Notes under the pieces: model-generated
What the model was told of the DNA's origin: nothing
Database searches by the model: none
Seen by the model: only the letters and a program-made list of their open reading frames with translations
Shown: positions 22,741 through 31,707 of the stretch, one piece after another
Position numbering within the stretch: the first letter of the stretch is position 1
Layout of the letters: each line of letters begins with the position of its first letter
Assembly: GCF_000157895.3 (NCBI RefSeq)
Contig: NC_022663.1
Span: forward strand, 5,766,001 to 5,830,000
Direction of reading: 5' to 3'
DNA length: 64,000 nt
Source of the DNA: Mycobacterium kansasii ATCC 12478
GTDB lineage: Bacteria > Actinomycetota > Actinomycetes > Mycobacteriales > Mycobacteriaceae
Program-made: the position numbers and the translations under genes

Positions 22741-24240
22741 ATGTCGTATTTGGTAGCGGCGCCGGACATGCTGGCCGCGGCCGCAGCGGATCTGGCTGGC
22801 GTGGGCTCAGCGCTGAATGCGGCCAATGCGTCGGCCGGCGCTTCGACCACGACGGTGTTGGCGGCCGGTGCCGATGAGGTGTCGGGGGCGATTGCGGCGT
22901 TGTTCGCCGGGTATGCGCAGCAGTATCAGGCGCTGAGCGTCCAGGCGACGGCATTTCACGAGCAGTTTGTGCAGGCTGTCAGCACAGGCGCGGGTGCCTA
23001 TCTACAGACCGAGCTCGCTAACGCCGAACAGAACCTGCTCAACGGGATCAATGCACCCGTCCAGGCGGCGCTGGGCCGCCCGCTGATCGGCAACGGCGCC
23101 GACGGCACCGCCGCGAATCCGAACGGCGGCGCCGGTGGGTTGCTGTACGGCAATGGCGGCAACGGCTTTTCGCAAACTAAGGCAGGTGCGGCCGGTGGTG
23201 CCGGCGGCGCCGCAGGGCTGATCGGCAACGGCGGAGCGGGCGGCGCCGGCGGGCCGAGCGCTGCCGGCGGCGCCGGCGGTCGCGGCGGATGGCTATGCGG
23301 CAACGGTGGCGCCGGTGGGCCAGGCGGGGCGGGGCCGGCAGCCACCGCAACTGTCAGCGCCGGCAATGGGGGAGCGGGTGGCGCCGGCGGCGCGGCGGGA
23401 CTGTTCGGCGCCGGCGGTGCTGGTGGCGCCGGCGGCCACGGCGGGTTCTCCGACAGGCCGGACGCGACGAGCTTTACCGGAAGTGGCGGCACCGGAGGCC
23501 ATGGGGGCCGCGGGGGACTGGTGTTCGGCAACGGCGGCGACGGCGGAAGTGGTGGGGCCGCCGGAGACACCCACAAGTGGGAAACTTCGCCCCAAACTGA
23601 CTTCCCGAACGTCGGTCTCAGCGGCGACGGTGGCGCTGGCGGCAATGCCGGGTTGTTCGGCGCAGGTGGGGCAGGCGGCACCGGCGGGACGGGCGGTGTT
23701 TCCGCGGGAAAGGCCAGCGTTGGCGGGACCGGCGGTAGCGGCGGTGATGGCGGTCGCGGCGGCTTGCTCTACGGCGACGGCGGGGCCGGGGGCCACGGTG
23801 GAACCGGTGGAGCAGCAACGGTCTTTAACCCGGACGGGACCGGATCCCGCAGCTACTTCGATACGACCGGTGGGACAGGTGGGGTTGGCGGTTCCGGTGG
23901 TGATGCTGGGCTGATCGGTGCCGGTGGTGTCGGTGGCGTCGGTGGAACCGGCGGCCTCAGCGGACTGCACGCCGGTGGAACCGGCGGAGCTGGTGGCGAC
24001 GGCGGGGACGGTGGATTGCTGGCCGGACCCGGTGGGGGCGGTGGGCAAGGCGGCGCCGGTGGTAGTCAGGCCAGCTGGGGCGCCGTCGGGAACGGGGGTT
24101 CCGGCGGTAACGGCGGGGATGCGCAGCTGATCGGTGATGGCGGCAATGCCGGCACCGGCGGGGATGGCGAGGCCGACGGCCCTGGTGGCCTCGCCGGTGC
24201 CGGTGGTTTGCTCTTCGGAAAGCCCGGCACGCCGGTCTAA
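22741..24240 (+). CDS. PE_PGRS family protein
   Basis: 499 residues. ATG 22741 follows GGAGGAAGCG. The PE domain (SYLVAAPDMLAAAAADLAGV, residues 2-95) is followed by GRPLIGNGADG and a Gly/Ala/Asn-rich PGRS region with one non-repetitive insert of about 15 residues (THKWETSPQTDFPNV) and another near VFNPDGTGSRSYF. It ends LLFGKPGTPV, a common terminus. Predicted ESX-5 exported surface protein. It ends 4 bases before the convergent ATP-grasp gene, so no room remains for a terminator. Confidence 0.93.
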   Translation: MSYLVAAPDMLAAAAADLAGVGSALNAANASAGASTTTVLAAGADEVSGAIAALFAGYAQQYQALSVQATAFHEQFVQAVSTGAGAYLQTELANAEQNLLNGINAPVQAALGRPLIGNGADGTAANPNGGAGGLLYGNGGNGFSQTKAGAAGGAGGAAGLIGNGGAGGAGGPSAAGGAGGRGGWLCGNGGAGGPGGAGPAATATVSAGNGGAGGAGGAAGLFGAGGAGGAGGHGGFSDRPDATSFTGSGGTGGHGGRGGLVFGNGGDGGSGGAAGDTHKWETSPQTDFPNVGLSGDGGAGGNAGLFGAGGAGGTGGTGGVSAGKASVGGTGGSGGDGGRGGLLYGDGGAGGHGGTGGAATVFNPDGTGSRSYFDTTGGTGGVGGSGGDAGLIGAGGVGGVGGTGGLSGLHAGGTGGAGGDGGDGGLLAGPGGGGGQGGAGGSQASWGAVGNGGSGGNGGDAQLIGDGGNAGTGGDGEADGPGGLAGAGGLLFGKPGTPV

Positions 24241-24244
24241 GCGG

Positions 24245-26887
24245 TCAGGCCGGCATCGTCCGCCGTTCCTCGGGCCCCCACAGCGGCTGCATGCCCCCGG
24301 GCAGCTTCAACTGTGTCGCGGTGATCACGTCGGCGACGTCGCGCAGCGCGGCATGTATCGCGGTCAGCAGGTCGGCCAGCTCCGTCCGGCGTCCGTCGAC
24401 GACGCCCTCCAGCTCGGCAGGATCCGAGCGGCGCAATCGAGTGTTGATCTCGTCCACCATCCGCTCGGGACGCGACGACCCCGACGAGCCGGGAAGGTCC
24501 TTGAGGTCGGCCCGCAGCCGCTCCAGCTGATACACCAGCGAGCGCGGGTTCTGCGGGTCGAACAGCATCAGGTCGGTCACGGCGGCGACGCTGACCTTGC
24601 CCACGGTACGGCGCCGGTAGCTGACCGAGGACTCACAAGCCTCCAGCGTCGACTCGATGATGGTTTGTTCGGCGGCCACGCCACGAACCGCGGTCAGCGT
24701 GTCCGCCAACAGTGCGGTCAGCCACAGGCCACGCTCGATCCGCTTGCCGATGTCCATCATCGTCCAGCCCGCGTCGCGCACCATCGACTCGGCGGCCACC
24801 CCGGCCAGCGTCAACATCCCGGCCAGGGTCTGCGCCTGAGCCTCGGCGAGCAGGGCATCGGCCTCGGCGAGTGACTGCGGCGGGTCCGACCGCAAGGCGA
24901 CGGCGCGCTCGACGCCGGCCAGCACCATCCAGGTGTCGTTGGACAATTGGTCGCGCACCGCCCTGGCGCACAGCGCCAGCCCTTCGACCGACTGGACCAG
25001 GGATCCTGGCCGCTCCAGGTCCACGGTCATCGACCACAGCATCGAGGGGGCGACGGCGATCATCTCGGCGTGATCGTGAGCGGCTCCGGTGTCGGTTCCG
25101 GTGATCTGGCCGAGCGCGGCCATGAGTACCGGCACACATTCGCTTTCCTCGGTGTGCTGTTGGTGACGGAAGACGTGGTAGCGCTCGCGGGCCACGATCA
25201 GCAACCGGGCCATGTTCTCGGCGCGTTCGCCGTAGCGTCCCATCCAGAACAGGTCCGACAGCACCCGCGGGGAACTGACCGCGCGGGTGCCCGCGCCGGT
25301 CTTGAGCGCCGGCGGCAAGGTCGTGACCGTCACCGCCTCGGCAATCGCCCGCTCCGTGGGGCGCACCCAGACATCCTTTGCCGCAACGGATTTCAGCATG
25401 TATGCGGCCGCGCCGGGCGCCAGTACGTAGCCCAGGCCGCCGATCATCGGCGCATAGCCGCCGCGTTGGGCGACGGTGAACAACCGCATGCCGACGCCGG
25501 CTGAGGTCAGCATCCCGGCGTGGTCGGTGGGCGCGGAGGAGAACGTCGGCAACTCCTGGCCGGCCCACTGCCATGGCATCGCCTCGATCCGCGCCGCCAA
25601 ATCCGCCAGCTGCCGAGACGAAAGTGTCGGCCCGGCAAGGGTTTTCCTGCCAACCGTGGATCTGATCAGCAGCGACGGCAGATTGGCCAGCAGATGCGAG
25701 CGTTCACTGGCGATGCCGCCCCAGTAGACAGCAGCGGTCGGCAACAATGGTTCTTCGCCCAGTAAGCGCCGGGCCAGCTCCGGCAGAAACCGCAGCAGCC
25801 CCGGGCTTTCCAGGATGCCGCTGCCCAGTGTGTTGACCACGGTCACCGTTCCGCGGTGCTGGGCCTCCACCAAACCGACCACGCCGAGCCGGGAATCGGC
25901 GCGCAAATCCAGCGGGTCGGCGTAGTCGGCGTCCACGCGGCGCAACACCACGTCCACGCGTTTGAGAGTGCCCAGCGAGCGCATCCACAGCTTGCCGTCG
26001 CGCACCACCAGGTCCGCGCTTTCCACCAGCGGGAAACCCAGCAGCGTCGCCAGATACGCCTGATCGAAGGCCGTCTCCGAATAGATGCCGGGGCTGAGCA
26101 CCACCACCACCGGGTCTTGGGCGACGTCGGGAGCCGCGTCGATCAACGCCAACCGCAACGCTTGGGCAAACGGTGTCGTGGGCCGCGGCGCAATCCTTTC
26201 GTACAGGTCCGGGATCGCGTGGGCGATCACCCGCCGGTCGGCCAGCGCATAACCCGCCCCCGATGGCGCCTGCGTCCAGTCGGCGTTGACCTGATAGCTG
26301 CCGTCGGGTATCCGGCTGAGGTCGCAGGCGTGCAGGAAAAGTTGGCGCCCCGGCACCGTGATCCCCTTGGCGCGGCGCACATAACCGGGATGGGCGAATA
26401 CCAGCTCGGCGGGCAGCACGCCCTCGGTGAGCAGGCTACGGGCTCCGTAGAGGTCCGCCAGCATGGCATCGAGTAGGCGTGACCGCTGCACCAGGCCGGC
26501 CTCCAGGACGGCCCAGTCTTCGGCTGACACCACCAGCGGCAGCGTGTCCAGTCGCCAGGGTCCGGGCTCCAGGCCGTGGGCGCTGTGCTCGTCGCGCGTG
26601 GGATCGGCCCCGGTGTAGCTGATGCCGTCGTGGTCGATCAGGCTGTGCACGACCGTGCGCAGCCGGTCCAGACCCGCTCTACCGCGCTCGGCGACGGCGT
26701 CGGCCAGCTCCGTCCAGGCGGGCCGCACCTTTCCGTCGGCGTCGACGAACTCGTCGTAGCCGGTTCCCGGGCCGTTACGCAGGTCGAAGAGAGCTTGCTG
26801 GGCTCGCGCGGTGCGGTAACCGTCCAGGAGGTGGTCAGCATCGGCCATTGCTCGACCCGTTCCCCACGTCACGTCGGCGGGCGCCAT
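24245..26887 (-). CDS. Circularly permuted ATP-grasp/alpha-E fusion (Rv2567-like)
   Basis: 880 residues. The N-terminal half is the circularly permuted ATP-grasp module (YQVNADWTQAPSGAGYAL, VVVLSPGIYSETAFDQAYLA, TLGSGILESPGLLRFLP, and KDVWVRPTER at its end). The C-terminal half is an alpha-E domain (LSDLFWMGRYGERAENMARL, SYRRRTVGKVS, ...LGPPxx-type end QPLWGPEERR). Such enzymes are thought to make peptide-like amide bonds and cluster with transglutaminases, as here. The ATG at 26887 matches the MAP- start of the homolog; ATG 26848 is possible. The large transglutaminase gene that follows it in M. tuberculosis is absent from this window. Confidence 0.9.
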   Translation of the reverse strand: MAPADVTWGTGRAMADADHLLDGYRTARAQQALFDLRNGPGTGYDEFVDADGKVRPAWTELADAVAERGRAGLDRLRTVVHSLIDHDGISYTGADPTRDEHSAHGLEPGPWRLDTLPLVVSAEDWAVLEAGLVQRSRLLDAMLADLYGARSLLTEGVLPAELVFAHPGYVRRAKGITVPGRQLFLHACDLSRIPDGSYQVNADWTQAPSGAGYALADRRVIAHAIPDLYERIAPRPTTPFAQALRLALIDAAPDVAQDPVVVVLSPGIYSETAFDQAYLATLLGFPLVESADLVVRDGKLWMRSLGTLKRVDVVLRRVDADYADPLDLRADSRLGVVGLVEAQHRGTVTVVNTLGSGILESPGLLRFLPELARRLLGEEPLLPTAAVYWGGIASERSHLLANLPSLLIRSTVGRKTLAGPTLSSRQLADLAARIEAMPWQWAGQELPTFSSAPTDHAGMLTSAGVGMRLFTVAQRGGYAPMIGGLGYVLAPGAAAYMLKSVAAKDVWVRPTERAIAEAVTVTTLPPALKTGAGTRAVSSPRVLSDLFWMGRYGERAENMARLLIVARERYHVFRHQQHTEESECVPVLMAALGQITGTDTGAAHDHAEMIAVAPSMLWSMTVDLERPGSLVQSVEGLALCARAVRDQLSNDTWMVLAGVERAVALRSDPPQSLAEADALLAEAQAQTLAGMLTLAGVAAESMVRDAGWTMMDIGKRIERGLWLTALLADTLTAVRGVAAEQTIIESTLEACESSVSYRRRTVGKVSVAAVTDLMLFDPQNPRSLVYQLERLRADLKDLPGSSGSSRPERMVDEINTRLRRSDPAELEGVVDGRRTELADLLTAIHAALRDVADVITATQLKLPGGMQPLWGPEERRTMPA

Positions 26888-26961
26888 TACTGCCGCAACA
26901 TCAGGGACTGCCCTCGCCTACACAGCGTTCGCTGCGCCGAACCCGCTGGTTCCGGCCGGGC

Positions 26962-28050
26962 TTATGCGTACTGCTGCCCTGGCGGCGGTCCCGGCGGATA
27001 GCCGCCAGGGGGCGCCGTTTGCTCGACCGGCACCACCTGGCCACCCGTCAGCTTGCGGTAGGTGTAGACCTGGACCAGCGCGGCGACCGGAACGCCGACG
27101 ACCATGCCGACCAAGCATGCGAGTTCGCCGATCAGCACGGCCGCATACTGAACCAGCCAGGACAGCGCGCTGCTTCCGAGTTCGCCGCGAACGGTCGCGA
27201 TGCTGGCCTTGATCGACTCGATCGGCGACAGGGATTTGTCGACGACGAACGCAATCGCGAATTGGGCGAAGAAAGCCAAGACCAACGGCCCGACAATGGT
27301 GCACGACAGAATCATGGCACCGACAGCGAGCAGGAATGAGGTGAGCACCACAGCGCCCACATTGCGCGGCTTGAAGAACGTCCCGATGCTGACCGGCTTG
27401 CCATCGGCAATGTCGAGGCATCCGGTGAGCAGGCCGGCATGCATGTAGGCCACCACGAAGAACAGGGCGATGTAGCCGATGATCGTGAGGATCCAGCCGA
27501 TCGCGGAAAACTCTGCGGACGTGGTGTGGTAGCTGTAGTCGTACTCGACAACGGTAGTCGTGGTGGTTTGCGCGGTCGCAAAGGCGATCGCCAGCGGGAT
27601 ACCGATCACCGCGGCCATCGTCAGCCCGTAGATGACCAGCGGCACGACCAGCGCCGCGACGTTCTTGGTGAACTTGTTCCACGCCCAACTGATCGCTTCG
27701 CCCACGTTGAAGCCCGACTTCGGCTGTCCGCCGAAACCCGGCTGAGGCGGGTAGCCCGGCGCAGGTGCTCCCGGCGGGCCATAGCCGGGAGGCGGGGGCG
27801 GGGCGTTGTAGCCGGGAGCCGAGTAGCCGCCGGGCGGCGGGCCGTAACCGGGCGGTGGGGGAGGCGGTGCGCCGTAACCGGGTGGAGGTGCGCCGTAACC
27901 GGGCGGGGGAGGCGGCGGCGCGCCGTAACCCGGCGGCGGAGGCGTGGTCCCGTAACCCGGTGGCGGGGGAGGCGGCGGGTAGCCCGAGGTGCTGTGATCG
28001 CCGCCCTGGGGGTCGGCCGGTGTGCCTGGGTGTTCTGGCGGCTGGCTCAT
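26962..28050 (-). CDS. Pro/Gly-rich multi-pass membrane protein (Rv2560-like)
   Basis: 362 residues. Residues 1-125 are cytosolic low-complexity Pro/Gly/Tyr repeats (PPPPGYGAPPPG). The rest has four to five hydrophobic helices, including NVAALVVPLVIYGLTMAAVI, IGWILTIIGYIALFFVVAYM, VLTSFLLAVGAMILSCTIVG and LACLVGMVVGVPVAALVQVY. ATG 28050 follows AGGACAGCG. No enzymatic motif is seen. Pro-rich tails of this kind are common in mycobacterial membrane proteins and may mediate assembly. The homolog lies next to rarA in M. tuberculosis too. Confidence 0.85.
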   Translation of the reverse strand: MSQPPEHPGTPADPQGGDHSTSGYPPPPPPPGYGTTPPPPGYGAPPPPPPGYGAPPPGYGAPPPPPPGYGPPPGGYSAPGYNAPPPPPGYGPPGAPAPGYPPQPGFGGQPKSGFNVGEAISWAWNKFTKNVAALVVPLVIYGLTMAAVIGIPLAIAFATAQTTTTTVVEYDYSYHTTSAEFSAIGWILTIIGYIALFFVVAYMHAGLLTGCLDIADGKPVSIGTFFKPRNVGAVVLTSFLLAVGAMILSCTIVGPLVLAFFAQFAIAFVVDKSLSPIESIKASIATVRGELGSSALSWLVQYAAVLIGELACLVGMVVGVPVAALVQVYTYRKLTGGQVVPVEQTAPPGGYPPGPPPGQQYA

Positions 28051-28227
28051 CGCTGTCCTAAGTGGCTGGTCGTTCGCTCTCGCCTGGTATGCGCGTGGAA
28101 TTAGCAAACCGGAACTTAGCAAATGTGGGCCGGAGGCGCGCGGATTGGTGGTGCTCCTTTTTCGGGTGGCGACCCCGGAGCGTGCGACGCCTCGGCCCCC
28201 TTAGGGCTCGCGTGGTATGTCTGAAGC

Positions 28228-29568
28228 GTGTCCGACGGTCTTTTCGACCTGCCCGGCGCACCGAAGCCGACCGATCATGGCCTCGACGTGTCAGCCGGCG
28301 CGCCGCTGGCGGTGCGGATGCGCCCGGCGTCGCTCGATGAAGTGGTCGGGCAGGACCACCTGCTTGCGGCGGGGTCGCCGCTGCGCCGGCTGGTCGAGGG
28401 GTCGGGCGTGGCGTCCGTGATCCTCTACGGTCCGCCCGGAAGCGGCAAGACGACGTTGGCAGCGCTGGTCTCACAGGCCACCGGACGCCGGTTTGAAGCC
28501 CTGTCGGCGTTGTCGGCGGGGGTGAAAGACGTCCGAGCCGTCATCGAGGGGGCACGGCGGGGGCTTCTTGCCGGTGAGCAAACGGTGCTGTTCATCGACG
28601 AGGTGCACCGGTTTTCCAAGACCCAGCAGGATGCGCTGCTGTCGGCGGTGGAGAACCGGGTGGTGTTGTTGGTCGCCGCGACTACCGAGAATCCATCCTT
28701 TGCGGTGGTGGCCCCGCTGCTGTCGCGGTCGTTGATTCTGCAGCTGAGGCCGCTGACCTCCGACGACATTCGGATCGTCGTGCAGCGCGCGATCGAGGAT
28801 CCCCGCGGGTTCGGCGGGCGCGTGGTGGTGACGCCCGAGGCCGTCGAGCTGCTGGTGCAATTGGCCGCCGGGGATGCGCGCCGGGCGCTGACCGCGCTGG
28901 AGGTGGCTGCTGAAGTCGCCGAGCAGGTTACCGTCGAGGCGATCGAGCAATCCTTGGACCGGGCCGCGGTCCGCTACGACCGCAACGGTGACCAGCACTA
29001 CGACGTCGTCAGTGCCTTCATCAAATCGGTGCGTGGCTCCGACGTCGACGCCGCACTGCACTATCTGGCCCGCATGCTGGTCGCCGGTGAGGACCCCCGG
29101 TTCATCGCGCGGCGGCTGATGATTCTGGCCAGCGAGGACATCGGCATGGCCGACCCGACCGCGCTGCAGACCGCGGTCGCCGCCGCCCAGACCGTGGCGC
29201 TGATCGGCATGCCGGAGGCCCAGCTGACGTTGGCTCACGCCACGATTCATCTGGCCACTGCGCCCAAGTCCAACGCGGTCACCACGGCCCTGGCCGCGGC
29301 GATGGCCGACATCAAGGCGGGCAAAGCCGGCTTGGTCCCGGCTCAGCTGCGCGACGGGCACTACTCCGGTGCCGCGGCCCTGGGCAATGCGCAGGGCTAC
29401 AAGTACTCTCACGACAACCCGGATGGTGTTGTGGCTCAACAGTATCCGCCGGACGAGCTGGTGGGCGTGAACTACTATCGGCCCACCGGTCGCGGCGGCG
29501 AACGTGACATGGCCGGCCGGCTGGACCGGCTACGGGCGATCATCCGCAAGAAACGGGGACGGGCATGA
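28228..29568 (+). CDS. rarA: Replication-associated AAA+ ATPase RarA/MgsA
   Basis: 446 residues, the full length of the family. Walker A GPPGSGKTTLAAL (about residue 72), Walker B VLFIDEVHRFSK, sensor region ATTENPSFAVVAPLLSR, then the C-terminal tetramerisation domain with EDIGMADPTAL. It acts at stalled replication forks and interacts with SSB. The start is GTG 28228. The stop overlaps the following YciI-like gene by 4 bases, indicating translational coupling. Confidence 0.95.
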   Translation: MSDGLFDLPGAPKPTDHGLDVSAGAPLAVRMRPASLDEVVGQDHLLAAGSPLRRLVEGSGVASVILYGPPGSGKTTLAALVSQATGRRFEALSALSAGVKDVRAVIEGARRGLLAGEQTVLFIDEVHRFSKTQQDALLSAVENRVVLLVAATTENPSFAVVAPLLSRSLILQLRPLTSDDIRIVVQRAIEDPRGFGGRVVVTPEAVELLVQLAAGDARRALTALEVAAEVAEQVTVEAIEQSLDRAAVRYDRNGDQHYDVVSAFIKSVRGSDVDAALHYLARMLVAGEDPRFIARRLMILASEDIGMADPTALQTAVAAAQTVALIGMPEAQLTLAHATIHLATAPKSNAVTTALAAAMADIKAGKAGLVPAQLRDGHYSGAAALGNAQGYKYSHDNPDGVVAQQYPPDELVGVNYYRPTGRGGERDMAGRLDRLRAIIRKKRGRA

Positions 29569-29900
29569 AGACCTTTACCGACGACGAGATGAACCAGCTG
29601 CTGCCCACCGCCAGGCCCTACAGCGTCGTCATCCTCAAGCAGGGACCGAAGTTCGGTGACGAGGCGGCGCCGGCCATCGTCTGGGAGCACGGGCGCCGCA
29701 ACTTCGGGCTGCGCGACGAGGGTGTGCTGGCGGTCGTCCTGCCGGTCACCGACGGGTCCGACGTCTGTGGCATCGGAGTATTCGCGGCGACGGTTGACGA
29801 CACCGCGGCGATCATGAATGACGACCCGGGCGTCGCCGCGGGCGTATTCACCTACGACGTACACCCTTGCCGAGGCTTTCCCGGTGACGCCCTGCCTTGA
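29565..29900 (+). CDS. YciI-like small protein
   Basis: 111 residues. The pattern VVILKQGPKF...IVWEHGRRNFGLRDEG...GIGVFAATVDD...IMNDDPGVAAGVF and the ending HPCRGFPGD fits the YCII-related ferredoxin-like fold, with conserved His and Asp as the putative active site. ATG overlaps the rarA stop (ATGA). The reaction is unknown. A 20-bp repeat element begins about 155 bases downstream. Confidence 0.75.
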   Translation: MKTFTDDEMNQLLPTARPYSVVILKQGPKFGDEAAPAIVWEHGRRNFGLRDEGVLAVVLPVTDGSDVCGIGVFAATVDDTAAIMNDDPGVAAGVFTYDVHPCRGFPGDALP

Positions 29901-30054
29901 CGGCAGCGCGGCTGTCCCTCTGCAACCGGGAGTCCCGTGCCGCTTGGCGCTTCGACGGACCCGGCTACTCCGGCGACTCCGGCGTCGACCTGGCAGCGAG
30001 CAGGCAGCGAGCGGGGCATCGAGCAGGCAGCGCTAGGTGCCGAGCTGAGGCATT

Positions 30055-30394
30055 GAATGTGCATTCGCGGCTTCGAGTGCGCGCCTACGGTTTTCAGAGT
30101 GTAACTACGGCGGCCGACGGGCCCTGAACTCGCCACCAGTGCACGCTCGCCGCCACCGGTGCACGCTCGCCGCCACCGGTGCACGCTCGCCGCCACCAGT
30201 GCACGCTCGCCGCCACCAGTGCACACTCGCCGCCACCAGTGCACGCTCGCCGCCACCGGTGCACGCTCGCCGCCACCAGTGCACACTCGCCGCCACCGAT
30301 GCACGCTCGCCGCCACCAGTGCACGCTCGCTGCCACCAGTGCACGCTCGCTGCCACCAGTGCACGCTCGCCGCCACCAGTGCACGCACCGCTAC
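30055..30394 (+). repeat. 20-bp phased repeat element A (head plus 12-unit array)
   Basis: The whole element is in 20-base register. Head unit 1 is GAATGTGCATTCGCGGCTTC (30055-30074) and head unit 2 is GAGTGCGCGCCTACGGTTTT; two diverged units follow, then 12 units of ACCRGTGCACGCTCGCCGCC type (30135-30374) and a degenerate thirteenth (30375-30394). There are no spacers, so it is not CRISPR. It occupies the gap between the YciI-like gene and the convergent gene at 30429. The head matches elements at 55960 and 63862. The array has no stop in any + frame, which creates spurious open frames. Confidence 0.92.
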
Positions 30395-30428
30395 GCGGCG
30401 CGCTGCGACCGCCCGAATCCAAGCCGGG

Positions 30429-31052
30429 TCAGACCAGCTCAGGCACGCGTAAGTGCGCTATCGCCAGCTCGAACTCGGCCACGTCAAGTACCTCGGCGCC
30501 CAATTCGCGGACCCGCCTGCTGCGCAACTCGGTCGCCTGGTCGCGATTACGGGCCATTGCATCCATGGTGTCGAACGTGGTGCATGACACCGCGCGCCGG
30601 CATGCGGGATGGTCAATCATCAGGCTGGCACTGCAGAACCCGTCCAACCCCTCCATCTCGGGCAACACATGCATGCCGTAAAAGTCGAGCGATCGCTCGA
30701 TCTGATCCGGTACCACCTTGAGCCAGGTGGCCCGCACGCATGCCCCGGGATGGGAGTGGTGGTCGCGGTGCAGCATGGCGATATTCCATTCCTCGACCCG
30801 CGCGTTGCCGGAGAACATCATCGCGGCCCGATCCCGGACGGGCGCGACCCGCTCGGCGCTGGCGCGCATCGCCTCCAGGGTCTCCCAGGCGCTGGTGGCG
30901 ATGCAGGTACCGGACTGCCGGTCGACCAGCAGCGACAGCCCGACGTATCCGTTGATCGCCTGCAGAGCGGGCATCACGACATCGCGAACGTGCGCGATTC
31001 CAATGTCGACCGACAAGGGTTGTGCCTGGATGGTGGTAGAGCGTGCGTACAC
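30429..31052 (-). CDS. Tandem dimeric-barrel protein (Rv2557/Rv2558-like)
   Basis: 207 residues from GTG 31052, which follows AGGAGG. Two related ferredoxin-like halves (GYVGLSLLVDRQSGTCIATSAWETLEAMRAS... and GFCSASLMIDHPACRRAVSCTTFDTMDAMARN..., quoted in short runs: SLLVDRQSGTC and SLMIDHPACRR) resemble antibiotic-biosynthesis monooxygenase domains. M. tuberculosis has two paralogs of this protein in tandem; only one is present here. The reaction is unknown. Its 3' end faces repeat element A. Confidence 0.85.
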   Translation of the reverse strand: MYARSTTIQAQPLSVDIGIAHVRDVVMPALQAINGYVGLSLLVDRQSGTCIATSAWETLEAMRASAERVAPVRDRAAMMFSGNARVEEWNIAMLHRDHHSHPGACVRATWLKVVPDQIERSLDFYGMHVLPEMEGLDGFCSASLMIDHPACRRAVSCTTFDTMDAMARNRDQATELRSRRVRELGAEVLDVAEFELAIAHLRVPELV

Positions 31053-31211
31053 GATCGGCCCCTCCTATGTCGGGGCGGCGCCCCGGTGGCGCCACCGGTC
31101 TCACCGAATACCTTCCTCCTACCGAACAGCCCTGGCAATAAATTCTTGGGCCGCTCCTGGACCGGCACTTGGACCGCCGGGCCGTGAAATGCGTCCCGGT
31201 AGGCTGGGCGG

Positions 31212-31613
31212 GTGGATACCGATGTGCTCGACGTTGACACCGCGCGTCGCCGCATTGTCGATCTCACCGACGCGGTGCGCGGCTTCTGCGCATCCCACGG
31301 TGACGGGCTGTGCAACGTGTTCGTCCCCCATGCGACGGCCGGGGTCGCGATCATCGAGACCGGCGCCGGCTCCGACCATGACCTGGTTGACACCCTGGAG
31401 AGACTGCTGCCGCGTGACGACCGCTATCGGCATGCGCATGGCTCTCCCGGTCACGGCGCCGACCACGTGCTCCCGGCCCTGGTCGCCCCGTCGGTGACGG
31501 TGCCGGTCTCGGGCGGCGAGCCGCTGCTGGGCACGTGGCAAAGCGTCGTTCTGGTCGACTTGAACCGGGACAATCCGCGACGCTCGGTGCGTTTGAGTTT
31601 TGTGGAAGGCTAA
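31212..31613 (+). CDS. YjbQ/UPF0047 family protein (Rv2556c-like)
   Basis: 133 residues, full length. Conserved family residues lie in CNVFVPHATAGVAIIE, HGADHVLPALVAPSVTVPV and GTWQSVVLVDLN; the His and Glu residues form the family's putative active site. Members have weak thiamine-phosphate synthase activity, but the physiological role is unclear. GTG 31212. Upstream of alaS on the same strand and divergent from the gene at 30429. Confidence 0.88.
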   Translation: MDTDVLDVDTARRRIVDLTDAVRGFCASHGDGLCNVFVPHATAGVAIIETGAGSDHDLVDTLERLLPRDDRYRHAHGSPGHGADHVLPALVAPSVTVPVSGGEPLLGTWQSVVLVDLNRDNPRRSVRLSFVEG

Positions 31614-31707
31614 GCCGGACACAAAGCGTCCTTTGGAAAGCCGTCTAATAGACCGGCGAATAGGCTGGTATTAAATCTGACCGAGGAAACTTAGGGAAGC
31701 GACGACA

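Noticed and set aside
30135..30394. CRISPR-like regular repeats
   Set aside because: Units are contiguous 20-mers with no unique spacers, and no cas genes are present.
30094..30721. Overlapping open frames in both strands rich in His/Arg/Cys or Trp/Gly
   Set aside because: A stop-free 20-base repeat stays open in several frames; the translated repeats are an artefact.
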